NCBI GenBank assembly: GCA_964408425.1
Contig: CAYOZI010000001.1
Coordinates: 1 to 64,000 of the forward strand
Reading direction: 5' to 3'
Source: UBA10210 sp964408425
GTDB taxonomy: Archaea > Micrarchaeota > Micrarchaeia > Norongarragalinales > Norongarragalinaceae
DNA: 64,000 nt
The notes beneath the pieces were generated by a model, which searched no databases, was not told the DNA's origin, and worked only from the letters and a program-made list of their open reading frames with translations. The position numbers were made by a program, and so were the translations under genes. Below, piece after piece: positions 40,680 through 50,380 of the stretch; the stretch's first letter is position 1; every line of letters begins with the position of its first letter.

Positions 40680-42185
40680 TTACTCCCTGCGCTTTCCTCC
40701 CCGCGACTGGCGCTCGTGCTGGTACAGCCAAGGTGACAGCCCCAAATCCTTCCGATACTCGTTGAACTGCTGGTACTTGTAATTCAGCCAGCGTGACCGC
40801 GAGTCGTACTCCCGCTTGAACTCGTTATACTCCTTTTGGAAGTACGTCAAATCGTTTTTCAACTGTGACAGCCTGTTCCTGAAAATTTTCTTTTCATACG
40901 CCACCGTCTGGGTTTTTGAAAACCTGCCGTAACCCCTGAACGCCCGCAGGTAATCCCTTTTCGCCATTATTTTTTCCTCGTCGGACAAAAACGCCGCGTG
41001 GTCGTCCTCCAGCGTCTTAATCTGCCCGCGGATGGACTGGAGGTTGCCTGAAACGTCTTCCATCCTCGCCTGAATCCGCCCTACATATCTCCCCAGTATT
41101 TGCGGAAAATGGTCTACGAACCACCTTGCGGATTCGAACGCAAAATCCCCGTGCGAACCCGCCTTTCTGGCTACTTCAAGCAAGTAAGGCTTCGGGGTTC
41201 TAGAAGCGCGCTTGTACTCGCGTTTGGACGTCATCACGTCGAAAACGTCCACCAGTTTCCCGATCGTATCGCCGATAGTCAAGTCAGGCTCCATTTTTCC
41301 TAACGGATACCCCTTTCCGCTGGGCATTTCATGATGGCCTATAGCTATCCCTTCAGTCGGCTCCACCCCTTCAGCGAGCCCGATCCCGTGAACGACCAGC
41401 TTTCTTGTTTCCACCATGTGCCCCCTGGTCATCAGCCTCCACTCTTTCTGGGTGTAAGGCTTTTTCGTAGTGTCGCGAGTGAGAATATCGTCGGGAATCC
41501 CTATTTTCCCCAAATCGTGGACAAGGGCGTACAACTGCACCAAGCTCAACTGCCGGCGGTCCAAAAGCTTTACCATCTGCGGGTTGGTAACGTTCGGAAA
41601 CCGGTGCCTGAAAGCATCAGCCAAGTTTCGCGCTTTCTCGTCTTCCCTGCCCAGCTGGTCGTGCAGTTCCGCGAAAGCGGCGACTCCCAAGTCAGCCTGC
41701 CTTTGAACGTGAGCTCCCGAAACCGCGTGCCTGCTTGCCAAGCTTCGCTGCAAACTGCGCAAAAAATCCTGCTGAATCTTCCCGGCCGTTTCAAAAGCGG
41801 TTTTTTCAACTTCAGTTGCCGGAATGGTGATAGAGGATAAAACGTGAAACGCGGGTTTTTTGCCGAGCCGATAGGTTTTTCCTACAGTGTGAATCAAATC
41901 GTATTTCTGTTGTTCCCCAGCCGCAAGCCGTCTGCCGATTTCGCTAAAAGGCGCGCCTTCTGCAAGCAGCTTCCTTATTTTTTTTGTTATCTCCCACTCT
42001 TCGTTAAGATCCGCGAGAATATGCTTTTTCCTAAGCGTTTCAAGCGTGTCTTCCGGATATTGGCCGAGATAAGTGTCGTTCGCGTGGACAATTTTGCCGG
42101 TCTTGGGGTCGATTATGAGAATGCGCTCTGGCGAATCGTTAAAGGAAGACCTCAAGGTTTCTAACAGCTGCCTGGGCGAGGACAT
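40680..42185 (-). CDS. PAS plus HD-GYP-type phosphohydrolase
   Basis: 501 residues, cytosolic. A PAS-like N-terminal part (PERILIIDPKTGKIVHANDTYLG) leads to an HD-GYP domain: VHDLGKIGIPDDIL, GHMVETRK, IGHHEMPSGKGYP (HHE...GxGYP) and DVFDVMTSKREY. A long charged coiled-coil C-terminus (about 365-501) follows. HD-GYP enzymes degrade cyclic di-GMP in bacteria, and their presence in an archaeon is rare. The conserved metal ligands are all present. Confidence 0.85.
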   Translation of the reverse strand: MSSPRQLLETLRSSFNDSPERILIIDPKTGKIVHANDTYLGQYPEDTLETLRKKHILADLNEEWEITKKIRKLLAEGAPFSEIGRRLAAGEQQKYDLIHTVGKTYRLGKKPAFHVLSSITIPATEVEKTAFETAGKIQQDFLRSLQRSLASRHAVSGAHVQRQADLGVAAFAELHDQLGREDEKARNLADAFRHRFPNVTNPQMVKLLDRRQLSLVQLYALVHDLGKIGIPDDILTRDTTKKPYTQKEWRLMTRGHMVETRKLVVHGIGLAEGVEPTEGIAIGHHEMPSGKGYPLGKMEPDLTIGDTIGKLVDVFDVMTSKREYKRASRTPKPYLLEVARKAGSHGDFAFESARWFVDHFPQILGRYVGRIQARMEDVSGNLQSIRGQIKTLEDDHAAFLSDEEKIMAKRDYLRAFRGYGRFSKTQTVAYEKKIFRNRLSQLKNDLTYFQKEYNEFKREYDSRSRWLNYKYQQFNEYRKDLGLSPWLYQHERQSRGGKRRE

Positions 42186-42224
42186 GAGAAAAATATGCGG
42201 GAAAAGGGAAATAAAATAAACAGT

Positions 42225-42350
42225 TTATAGCCTTCCAGTGCTTTCTCCTGGAGCGCTCATAATCCTGGACAAAACGCGGGTTGTCCTGACGCTCTCTTTT
42301 CTTCTCGCGCGGACTTTCTTTTTCTTGCTACCCTTTCTTTTCTTAGCCAT
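42225..42350 (-). CDS. 41-residue Lys/Arg-rich protein
   Basis: ATG at 42350 gives a 41-codon product beginning MAKKRKGSKKKKVRARRK and ending with VLSRIMSAPGESTGRL. Sixteen of the first 30 residues are Lys or Arg. It resembles a ribosomal or chromatin tail but matches no family I know. It has its own spacing from the HD-GYP gene (about 40 bases) and lies in the same direction. Confidence 0.5.
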   Translation of the reverse strand: MAKKRKGSKKKKVRARRKESVRTTRVLSRIMSAPGESTGRL

Positions 42351-42505
42351 CTTCCACACCACCCTCTTGCCAAGTGAAGCAACCGCATTAGCCGCTCGGG
42401 GTTTTAAAGGCTATGCAACCCGAAACGCGTTTATAAAAAAAGAAGTGCGGAAAAAAAGCAAAGTGGGAAAAAAGAAAGAAAAAAAAGGAAGCCGGAAAAG
42501 CCGGC

Positions 42506-42697
42506 TTACATTTTCATGAATGCGGACAAGCCCCACAGGGCGAAGAACGCGCCGAAAATCGTGGTGAAGTTGAACCACGAAGCGGTGAAAAAGCCCAGCC
42601 CCTCTACGAGGAACAGGATTCCGAACAGCAAGATCAACGGGCTGCACTTTCCGCACAAGTGCATTCCGCACGCACACACCGATTCCATTTTCGCCAT
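42506..42697 (-). CDS. Small Cys-containing membrane protein
   Basis: 63 residues with AAGGAGGGG just upstream of the ATG. The start ESVCACGMHLCGKC carries four Cys in a CxC-x4-CxxC arrangement, possibly metal-binding, and two hydrophobic helices follow. It is not linked to a recognised pathway. Confidence 0.6.
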   Translation of the reverse strand: MAKMESVCACGMHLCGKCSPLILLFGILFLVEGLGFFTASWFNFTTIFGAFFALWGLSAFMKM

Positions 42698-42799
42698 TGT
42701 TTACCCCTCCTTCTCTTACAACGCTTTTTTGAAAAGCGCAGAGTTGAAACTGATTAACCGAATAGGGTATAAAAACAAGGCGTTTAAGTAAAGAGGGTT

Positions 42800-45700
42800 T
42801 TAATCGAACTTCATTTCCAAACGCACTTTGCCCGTTCCCGCCGGAATCGTCTGGCCGATGATTATATTCTCGGCTACTCCCTGCAGCGTATCCTCTTCCC
42901 CGTAAATGCACGCGTTCAGCAAATGCTTCGCCGTCTCCTCGAAAGCCGCCCTCGCGAGAACGCTCTTCTTCTGCCCCGCCAAACCGTGCCTTCCAACGCT
43001 CTTCACCGCGCCCAAAAACGTCATCGCATCTGCAATGAGCATTATATGACGCGGGTCGACAGTCAAATCCTGCATTTCCAAAACCTTGTTGATCTCCTGG
43101 ATTATGGCGTTTCTCGCAGCATCAACTCCCAGCACTTCGTTGATTTCCATGATGTCGTTCGTAATGGTCCTGGAACCGTCGACCGCCTCTATCTTGAAAA
43201 CTTCCTTCAAGTTCGAACCGTCCGAAGCAATCGTATACTCGCTCCCCCGTTCTCCCTTCTTTTCGACGATAATCGCCTTTCGTATTCCCTTTATTCCGCC
43301 CAAGTGGATTTCGCGGAAGCGGTTCGTCATCCTGCGAATGCTCTTCAAAGAATCTTCCTTGGTTTTGATCGTCAGTTCATGCCCTTCCTGCTTGAATTGG
43401 GGGGAAACTTTCGCTATTTCCGCAATCGCGTCCTTCTCCTTCACGTTGGAATCCTTGAATTTCTGCGGGTCGAAAACGATATGCACGATCTTCCGGTCGA
43501 AATTCTCCTTGATTTCCGCAACGTCGTCAAGCGAAACCTCTTCAATGCCCGCCGCGATTTGTTTTACTTTCTCGAAATCGCCCGAAACGCTTTTCTTCAG
43601 GAAGATTTCCATGACCGGCTTTTTGGGCGATTTCCGCGCGTCAACCAATTCCACTAGCCGCGTAAACCCGAATTGCGCGAGAGAAGCGACTCCCGCGTAG
43701 TGGAAAGTCCTGAGAGTCATTTGCGTGCCCGGTTCCCCGATGCTTTGCGCTGCGACTACGCCGACAGGCTCTCCGTAAGCAATCGGTTTTCCGGTGGAAG
43801 GATCCAAACCGTCCCCGCCGTACTTGAATTGAATCAATTTTCCTTCGCTGTCTCGGACGCTCTGGTCTTCCCAAACAACGAAATCCTGAAGCGCGTTGAT
43901 CAGCCTGCGCTGCATATAACCGGTCTTGGCCGGGTTGACTCCCTTGTCCACGACACTGTCACGCCCTCCGGCAGCGTGGAAGAAGTATTCAACGACGCTC
44001 AACCCGCTCTTGTAATTGGAGCTGACGAAACCGCGGGCGTAATCGCTCAAATCCCCTCTCTTGAAATGAGTCAACAGCCTTCCCCTGTAACCCGATGCGG
44101 GGCGTTTTCCGCGAACCGCCTGCTGTCCTACGAGAGCCGCCATCTGGACTACGTTTATGGGCTTGTTCTTCACTCCCGCGGCGGCCATCAGCAAAGACGA
44201 ATTGTTTTCCAAAATCTTTCCGTTGATGTTAACGGGCGTTTTCGAGATTTTTTCCTTTACGATGCTCCAGCAGTGGAAGCGGATCAATTCGACGATGTTC
44301 ATTACCTGCTCTTCAAGCGTTTCCTTCAAAGTCTTGCCCGGCAATCTTTCGAGTTTTTTTGTCTTGTATTTCTTCACGAGCTCTTCCAGCTTCCTCTTGC
44401 CCTCTTCGTACAAGGCGTTTATCTGGTCCACCGCCTCTCGAGGCAGGTAATAATCCTTTAAACTTAGTGAAAACCCGTAATCGTAAACCACTTGCACCGA
44501 AAGCTTCGCCGCCTTGTCTATATATTCTCTCGCAGCATCGCTTCCCAATTTCATAAAGATTTCCTTCACGACCTTCCTGCTCGCGCTTGCATCTATAAAC
44601 CCTTCAACCAGCCTTCCGTCCTTTATTTTAACGGCATTGTGCTTGCTCTCGATCTTGAAGTCGAATTCCTTCGGCAATATCAAAGAGTAAATTTCCTTTC
44701 CCGAAACCGTGTTCTTGTCGAAATCCGTCACCACGCCCGCCGAATTCAGCAAGTCGCAAGCTTCCTTCTTCGAAATGACGAAATCGTCCATAGAAAGCAA
44801 ATACAATCCCGTAATCTGGTCCAGATCCGGCGTAACGAGCGGAGAGCCGTTGCGCGGCGAGAGGATGTTTTCCTGAACGCTCATCAGCAATTTCGCTTCA
44901 GTCTGAGCTTCCTCGGTCTGGGGAACGTGAATGTTCATTTCGTCCCCGTCGAAATCGGCGTTGTAAGGGTTGCAAACGGCAACGTTAAACCTGAAAGTCC
45001 TTCCGGGCAATACTTTTACCTCATGGCACATCATCGACACGCGGTGCAACGAAGGCTGCCGGTTGAACACGACGACATCGCCGTTCAACAACTGCCTTTC
45101 GAGAGTATAGCCCGGCGTGATTTCCGCCAAAACCTCTTCGATGTTCGTATCGGTCAGTTTCTTCCTTCTTCCGTCGGGGCGGATTACGTAATTGATCTTG
45201 TCCGAATGGGTTTTGATCATTTCCTTTACAGCTTCGAGATTCCACAATGTCACGCTAACCGGAAGAGTCAGTTCTGCGGCGATTTCTTCCGGAACTCCCA
45301 ACTCATTTATTCCCAGCGTTGGATCGGGCGAAATGACCGTTCTCGCGGAAAAATTAACCCTCTTTCCGCTCAGGTTATAACGGAATCTCCCTTCCTTTCC
45401 TTTGAGCCTTTGGAATAAGGTTTTCAACTGCCTTCCCGAACGGTGGCGTGCCGGAGGAATTCCGGCGCTTTCGTTATCAAAATAGGTAGTAACGTGATAC
45501 TGCAGCAACTCCCACAAATCCTCGATGATCAGCTGCGGCGCTCCCGCTTCGATGTTTTCCTCAAGGCGTTGGTTTATGCGGAGGATATCCACCAGCTTAT
45601 GCGTAAGGTCGTCTTCGCTTCTCTCTCCTGTTTCAAGCGTGATGGAAGGGCGGACGGTAACCGGAGGAACGATCAAAACAGTCATTACAACCCATTCCGG

Positions 45701-46204
45701 GCGGATTGTTATTCTCGCTACTTTCAAATCCTCGTCCGGAATGTGCTCTAATCTTTCGCGTATTTCGTTCGGCAAAAGCTTCCTGTCCTCCTCGTAATAG
45801 CTCGTCGGCTTGGTGAATTTTATTTTATACTGCTTCTCCCCGCAATGCGGGCATTCAGACGACCTTTTCATCTCGTCAAGTTCGCTGGACAAATGCATTA
45901 TCCTCCCGCACTTCCTGCAGGAAGCTTTCAAAAGCTGGTAAACCAACTTCGCAAACCCGACGTGAACAACCGGCCTGACCAATTCTATATGCCCGCTGTG
46001 CCCCGGACAGTCTTTCATCCTCCCTGCGCAAGTGCGGCACTTCAAACCCGGATCCACGACTCCCAGCTTCTGGTCGGCCAACCCGCCGCCTATGGGATAG
46101 CCGTCCTCGTCGTAAGTGTCGGGAACGGTTATCTTGACCGCGCTCATCTTCCTGATGTTGTCAGGGGAAAAAATCGAAAACCCGATGCTTCCAACTATTT
46201 TCAT
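42800..46204 (-). CDS. rpoA: DNA-directed RNA polymerase subunit A, A' and A'' fused
   Basis: 1134 residues combining what is normally split in archaea. The A' part (about 1-790) begins with clamp zinc ligands (CRTCAGRMKDCPGHSGH, CRKCGRIM) and has the catalytic NADFDGDEMNIHVP near residue 418. The A'' part (about 795-1134) starts in QFKYGGDGLDPSTGKPIAYG and carries QSIGEPGTQMTLRTFHYAGV. There is no stop or start at the junction. It is the last gene of rpoH-B''-B'-A. Confidence 0.96.
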   Translation of the reverse strand: MKIVGSIGFSIFSPDNIRKMSAVKITVPDTYDEDGYPIGGGLADQKLGVVDPGLKCRTCAGRMKDCPGHSGHIELVRPVVHVGFAKLVYQLLKASCRKCGRIMHLSSELDEMKRSSECPHCGEKQYKIKFTKPTSYYEEDRKLLPNEIRERLEHIPDEDLKVARITIRPEWVVMTVLIVPPVTVRPSITLETGERSEDDLTHKLVDILRINQRLEENIEAGAPQLIIEDLWELLQYHVTTYFDNESAGIPPARHRSGRQLKTLFQRLKGKEGRFRYNLSGKRVNFSARTVISPDPTLGINELGVPEEIAAELTLPVSVTLWNLEAVKEMIKTHSDKINYVIRPDGRRKKLTDTNIEEVLAEITPGYTLERQLLNGDVVVFNRQPSLHRVSMMCHEVKVLPGRTFRFNVAVCNPYNADFDGDEMNIHVPQTEEAQTEAKLLMSVQENILSPRNGSPLVTPDLDQITGLYLLSMDDFVISKKEACDLLNSAGVVTDFDKNTVSGKEIYSLILPKEFDFKIESKHNAVKIKDGRLVEGFIDASASRKVVKEIFMKLGSDAAREYIDKAAKLSVQVVYDYGFSLSLKDYYLPREAVDQINALYEEGKRKLEELVKKYKTKKLERLPGKTLKETLEEQVMNIVELIRFHCWSIVKEKISKTPVNINGKILENNSSLLMAAAGVKNKPINVVQMAALVGQQAVRGKRPASGYRGRLLTHFKRGDLSDYARGFVSSNYKSGLSVVEYFFHAAGGRDSVVDKGVNPAKTGYMQRRLINALQDFVVWEDQSVRDSEGKLIQFKYGGDGLDPSTGKPIAYGEPVGVVAAQSIGEPGTQMTLRTFHYAGVASLAQFGFTRLVELVDARKSPKKPVMEIFLKKSVSGDFEKVKQIAAGIEEVSLDDVAEIKENFDRKIVHIVFDPQKFKDSNVKEKDAIAEIAKVSPQFKQEGHELTIKTKEDSLKSIRRMTNRFREIHLGGIKGIRKAIIVEKKGERGSEYTIASDGSNLKEVFKIEAVDGSRTITNDIMEINEVLGVDAARNAIIQEINKVLEMQDLTVDPRHIMLIADAMTFLGAVKSVGRHGLAGQKKSVLARAAFEETAKHLLNACIYGEEDTLQGVAENIIIGQTIPAGTGKVRLEMKFD

Positions 46205-46228
46205 TCAACAAACACCTTTTCTATTTTC

Positions 46229-48049
46229 TCAAGCCCTGTCCGTAAGCTTCAGCTTCGGAAATATCCCTATGCTCCGCATCTCGTCCAACAACAATTTGAA
46301 GGCGTAACTCATTTCCACAGGCTCGACGTCCGTGCTTTCGCACAACGCGCAGAAACTCTTGTTCTTCTGGCGGTCGGTGAAAGCGAGCGAACCGCAATTC
46401 GCGCAAACCAATTCCACCGTCTTATCGCTCGAGTCCATCATTCTTTCCTTCAACAAAAGCGCAGCCCCGAAGCCGATGAAACAATCCCTTTCCATCTCTC
46501 CCAGCCTCAATCCTCCTTCGCGAGCCCTTCCTTCGGTAGGCTGGTGCGTCAGCATCTGCACCGGACCCCTCGAGCGGGCGTGAAGCTTTAATGAAACCAA
46601 GTGGTGCAAACGCTGATAGTAAATCACTCCGACGAAAATGGTGGCGTACAAGCGCAACCCCGTCCTCCCGTCGTACAAAACCTCTTGCCCTGCGGGCGAA
46701 AACCCGTTTTCAGCCAGCATTTTCTCGAAATCCTGCTGTTTATCGCCCGTAAACGCGGTCGCGTCTTTCAATTGCCCTTCAAGCGACGCCGCTTTCCCCC
46801 CGAGCATTTCAAGCAGATGCCCCGCGGTCATTCTTCCCGGAATGGCGTGCGGGTTGATGATCAGATCGGGAACTACGCCATCCTTTGTGAAAGGCATGTC
46901 CTCCTGAGGCAAAAGCAAAGAAACGACTCCCTTCTGCCCGTGGCGCGAAGCGAATTTGTCGCCGACCTCGGGAACATTCGTTTTCCTAACGCGGATTTTA
47001 ACGAACTTGTTGCCTGCCGGGGTTTCAGTCAAAATGACGGCATCAACAGTCCCTTCCTCATTACCCCGGACTGCAACGCTCGACTCCCTCCTCCTCTCCC
47101 CTTCCACATCCAACGCCGAAATTTCCTTCAAAAACCTGGGAGGCGAAGATTTTCCAACGAGCACGGAGTTCCCTTTCACCAGAGTTTCGGGCGAAGCGAA
47201 ACCGTCCTCGTCCAAATGGGCGTATTCCTCTTCCCCGCGGTATCCCTGGACGTATTCCTCGGGAATGCCGAACGAATCCCTCTGGCCGCCCGGATAACGC
47301 CTTTCAACTGCGGAGTAAGAGCGGAAGAAAGCGCTTCTGCCCATTCCCCTCTCGACGCTAGTCTTATTCAGAACGATAGCGTCGTTCATGTTGAAACCCT
47401 TGTAAGACAAAACCGCGACCACGAAATTCTGCCCTGCACTCCTGTTTTTCAAGTTCAGTTCCTTGTAAGCTCTAGTCTGAAGCAAAGGCTGTTGGGAATA
47501 GAACAAAAGATGCGAGCGCGTGTCGCTCCTCAAATTGAAGTTGGAAGCGTACAAGCCCAAACTCTGTTTGGCGTGCTGCGCCGCCATCAAAACCCTGGGA
47601 GCCATGTTGTACTCGGGGTAAGGCAATTGCGAAGAGGCGAAACCTAGAATCATCAGAGGGTCGATTTCCAAGTGAGTATGCTCGGAAGTCAAGGTTTCGG
47701 TGTTCAAAGCTACGAACGCGTTTTCCTCTTCCTCCGCATCCAAAAATTCTACGATTCCTTTTTCCAAAAGGTCCTTCCAATGCATTTCCCCGTTCTTCAG
47801 CTTCTCCGACAGTTCCGCGGTAAGCAAAGGTTTTCCCTGCTTCACTACGAGCAAAGGCCTTCTCGCCCTGCCTTCGTCGCTGTTCACGAAAACCTCGTTC
47901 GTCTTGTGGAAGTACGCTGCGTTGACTCCGTTGTTCAACCCGCCGCCCCTGCGCATTTTGCGCAGTTCGTCAACGAGCTTATGCCCGTTGTCCACGAATC
48001 CCACGAACTTCCCGTCCAGAAAAACGCTAGCTTGCTTCATTTTTTTCAA
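46229..48049 (-). CDS. rpoB1: DNA-directed RNA polymerase subunit B'
   Basis: 606 residues, the C-terminal half of subunit B. FVVAVLSYKGFNMNDAIVLN, GDKFASRHGQKG and SRGPVQMLTHQPTEGRAREG are the conserved active-site blocks. The C-terminal zinc ribbon has ELVCANCGSLA and SFCALCESTD. It overlaps B'' by four bases (translational coupling) and lies 24 bases before rpoA. Confidence 0.96.
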   Translation of the reverse strand: MKKMKQASVFLDGKFVGFVDNGHKLVDELRKMRRGGGLNNGVNAAYFHKTNEVFVNSDEGRARRPLLVVKQGKPLLTAELSEKLKNGEMHWKDLLEKGIVEFLDAEEEENAFVALNTETLTSEHTHLEIDPLMILGFASSQLPYPEYNMAPRVLMAAQHAKQSLGLYASNFNLRSDTRSHLLFYSQQPLLQTRAYKELNLKNRSAGQNFVVAVLSYKGFNMNDAIVLNKTSVERGMGRSAFFRSYSAVERRYPGGQRDSFGIPEEYVQGYRGEEEYAHLDEDGFASPETLVKGNSVLVGKSSPPRFLKEISALDVEGERRRESSVAVRGNEEGTVDAVILTETPAGNKFVKIRVRKTNVPEVGDKFASRHGQKGVVSLLLPQEDMPFTKDGVVPDLIINPHAIPGRMTAGHLLEMLGGKAASLEGQLKDATAFTGDKQQDFEKMLAENGFSPAGQEVLYDGRTGLRLYATIFVGVIYYQRLHHLVSLKLHARSRGPVQMLTHQPTEGRAREGGLRLGEMERDCFIGFGAALLLKERMMDSSDKTVELVCANCGSLAFTDRQKNKSFCALCESTDVEPVEMSYAFKLLLDEMRSIGIFPKLKLTDRA

Positions 48050-49515
48050 ACCCTCATCGTCACGCCCATTTTCTTGAGCGTCGATTCAACATCTTCCTTG
48101 CAGCCTACGGTAACCTGCGAGAACAAAGACAAATTGCGAACCAAACCACAATTAGGCCCTTCTGGAGTTTCGTTCGGATCCAGACGGCCCCAGTGGGTTC
48201 CGTGCAAATCCCTCGCCTTGTAGTGAGGATGCTTTTTCGCCAAAGGCGAAGTAACCCTCTTCAAGAACGAAGAGGCTGAAACGAAATTATAACGGTCGAG
48301 AGGCTGCGAAACGCCCGTATGCCCTCCAACCCAGTTGCCCGTAGCCATGGAATACTTTATCCTGTCCGAAAGAGCATCCGGCCTTACGATGGCGAACATG
48401 CTCATTCGCCTTCCGCGAACGTTAGCCCTTTCCAGCTGGTAGGCGACGTCTTTCACGAGAAATTGGAATGCATAGCGGAAAACCTCTTCCATCAATTTTC
48501 CGGAAATCTTCAATCGTTTATTCGAGTAATGGTCCTTGTCGTCGACAGGCCTTTTCTTGTAGGAAACGAGAACCGCCCTTTCGGACATGCGGCATAAGAA
48601 ATACGCTTTCGCCAAACGGTTTTTCTCCTCAATCCCAATGTGCGGCAATAAGTAACGGTCTACGAGCAATTCGGCCCTTTTTACTTGGTAGTCGACCGGC
48701 TGTCCGGGCGCCGCGCGTTTTCCTATCGCCTCAAGAGCATCCCGCTTGCTCTTGATTTCAGTCTCTCCCTCCAAGTTAAGAAGAATGTCGTTCCTCACTT
48801 CGGGGTCGCTGGAAAAGACTTCCAAAATCCTTTCCGAATCAACCAAACCCAAAGCTCTCAAAAGCAAAACCAATTCGAGGGATTTGTTGTAAGAAGGCAT
48901 TGTCACGCTCAACAGCCCTTCCTTCGTCCTATCGACAGTACAACGCCCCCTGAAACCCGAGCGCGTCGAAAAGATTTTCGCCTGCACGGTTCCCGTTTCC
49001 TTTTCCTTTGAAACCAGAATCCGGTTGGGCGCCAAGTCCTCGAGAATCATGAGCGTTTTTTCCGTTCCATTTATCACGAAATACCCGCCGGGATCCTGCG
49101 AGTCCTCGCCCATCTGGCGTAACTCTTGCTTGTTTCGTCCGTGCAAATAGCATAACTTGGATTTCAGCATAACCGGCAAGTCGCCGATGTAAACATCCTC
49201 GGTCCTCTTCTCCACGCCCTTGGAAACCTGCGTCATTTCCAAAAACAGCGGGGAAGAGTAATTCAAATCGCGCAATCGCGCTTCCATCGGGTATAATCTT
49301 CGCCTTGACCCGTCCGGCTCGGTGATCATGGGCTTTTCCGCGCGTATTTTCCCCAGTTTGACGCTCAACCCTTCTATCTGGGGTTCGATCACGCTTTGGG
49401 CATCAACGATTTCCTGCATCACGCTTTCAACGAAATTGTTGAACGATTCGAGATGCTGGTCTACGATAGTGTTGTCCCTCAAGAAAGACGCGGTCACTTC
49501 GAAAAACTTCGCCAT
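48046..49515 (-). CDS. rpoB2: DNA-directed RNA polymerase subunit B''
   Basis: 489 residues from the ATG at 49515, which follows GTGTGGTTGG. The upstream in-frame stretch is not conserved. It is the N-terminal half of subunit B: DLNYSSPLFLEMTQ, GGYFVINGTEKTLMILED and LDRYNFVSASSFLKRVTSPL. It ends with PNETPEGPNCGLVRNLSLFS. A split B with a fused A is a notable combination. Confidence 0.95.
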   Translation of the reverse strand: MAKFFEVTASFLRDNTIVDQHLESFNNFVESVMQEIVDAQSVIEPQIEGLSVKLGKIRAEKPMITEPDGSRRRLYPMEARLRDLNYSSPLFLEMTQVSKGVEKRTEDVYIGDLPVMLKSKLCYLHGRNKQELRQMGEDSQDPGGYFVINGTEKTLMILEDLAPNRILVSKEKETGTVQAKIFSTRSGFRGRCTVDRTKEGLLSVTMPSYNKSLELVLLLRALGLVDSERILEVFSSDPEVRNDILLNLEGETEIKSKRDALEAIGKRAAPGQPVDYQVKRAELLVDRYLLPHIGIEEKNRLAKAYFLCRMSERAVLVSYKKRPVDDKDHYSNKRLKISGKLMEEVFRYAFQFLVKDVAYQLERANVRGRRMSMFAIVRPDALSDRIKYSMATGNWVGGHTGVSQPLDRYNFVSASSFLKRVTSPLAKKHPHYKARDLHGTHWGRLDPNETPEGPNCGLVRNLSLFSQVTVGCKEDVESTLKKMGVTMRV

Positions 49516-49615
49516 TTTCCAACCACACTCTTTTTGATTTTTTGCGTTTTCCGTTTTGAAACGCAAAAACAACCCACGCACGCCCCCCGCTCCAAAGGGG
49601 CAGAAACAATACCGT

Positions 49616-49846
49616 TCAGTCTTCGGTTACTACCCGGTAGTAAACGTCCTTTATTCCGCCTATATCCCGATGGATCTTGATTACATCCCCAGGCGCCACT
49701 TCGGTTCCGACCAAACCCGGGTCTGAAAGCTCTATCAAAGGCAGCTCTTCCTTCACGCAATGCATGCCTGACAGTAGAGCTGAAACATCGCTTTCGCTCA
49801 TTTTCTCTATTTTTGGCACCAGATAATGGCTGAAGGCAGAATCCAT
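49616..49846 (-). CDS. rpoH: DNA-directed RNA polymerase subunit H (Rpb5)
   Basis: A 76-residue archaeal H subunit. HYLVPKIEKMSESDVSALLS and the end PGDVIKIHRDIGGIKDVYYR match the family. It is first gene of the RNAP operon. Confidence 0.93.
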   Translation of the reverse strand: MDSAFSHYLVPKIEKMSESDVSALLSGMHCVKEELPLIELSDPGLVGTEVAPGDVIKIHRDIGGIKDVYYRVVTED

Positions 49847-49872
49847 TCTCTAACCGAAAATTCGTTAACCCC

Positions 49873-49890
49873 GACTTTTATATTTAGAAA
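49873..49890 (-). promoter_or_regulatory. Promoter of the RNA polymerase operon
   Basis: Reading leftward, TTCTAAATATAAAAG lies about 30-40 bases before the rpoH ATG, so the leader would be short (start near 49853). Confidence 0.55.
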
Positions 49891-49926
49891 CCAATGGTTT
49901 AAAAACGTTATTAAAACGAAGGCGTG

Positions 49927-50364
49927 TCAGCGCTTTCTCCCTTTTCTACCCGTTTTCGGCTTTACCGAAGAATCGTTTTTCAGCACGTGCTTCATCCTGA
50001 AGTAAAAAGCGCCTATGAAAACCAGCATGGAAAGCATGTTTATCCCTATCGAAACCCGCTCTCCGAAAGGAGAATCGTAGAGCTTGCTCGAAGCTAGAAT
50101 CAAGTTCCCAAGCACGAGCATGCCGATGCCTAAATAGAAAACCATGGACATCCACCAGTCTTTCCTAGCCACTCCACGCTTCAGCTGGTTCCAAAGCATC
50201 AGCGAGTATGAAAGCCAAAAAACGAGGACTACCGCGCTCAAAACCAGGGTAACCTCGTGCGCCAAAATGTCTAAGCTTACCAACCCCAACACCACCTTTC
50301 GCGAAAAATCTATTACGGAAAAGCCGCTTAAAAACGTTGGGAGAAAACGCAGGGGAAGAGGCAC
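49927..50364 (-). CDS. Four-helix membrane protein of unknown function
   Basis: Up to 145 residues. Four hydrophobic helices (about 25-125) are followed by a Lys/Arg tail (KTGRKGRKR). A shorter start at a TTG near 50287, after AAAGGTGG, may be real. No family recognised. It lies between the small membrane protein at 50381 and the rpoH promoter. Confidence 0.55.
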   Translation of the reverse strand: MPLPLRFLPTFLSGFSVIDFSRKVVLGLVSLDILAHEVTLVLSAVVLVFWLSYSLMLWNQLKRGVARKDWWMSMVFYLGIGMLVLGNLILASSKLYDSPFGERVSIGINMLSMLVFIGAFYFRMKHVLKNDSSVKPKTGRKGRKR

Positions 50365-50380
50365 GGTTAAAACAGGAGAA

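Noticed and set aside
43600..43900. Lost stop or frameshift joining A' and A''
   Set aside because: The frame is continuous with conserved residues across the junction, so a natural fusion is more likely than an error.
42800..49515. Inteins in RNAP subunits or PolB
   Set aside because: All conserved blocks run without insertion and protein lengths are normal.
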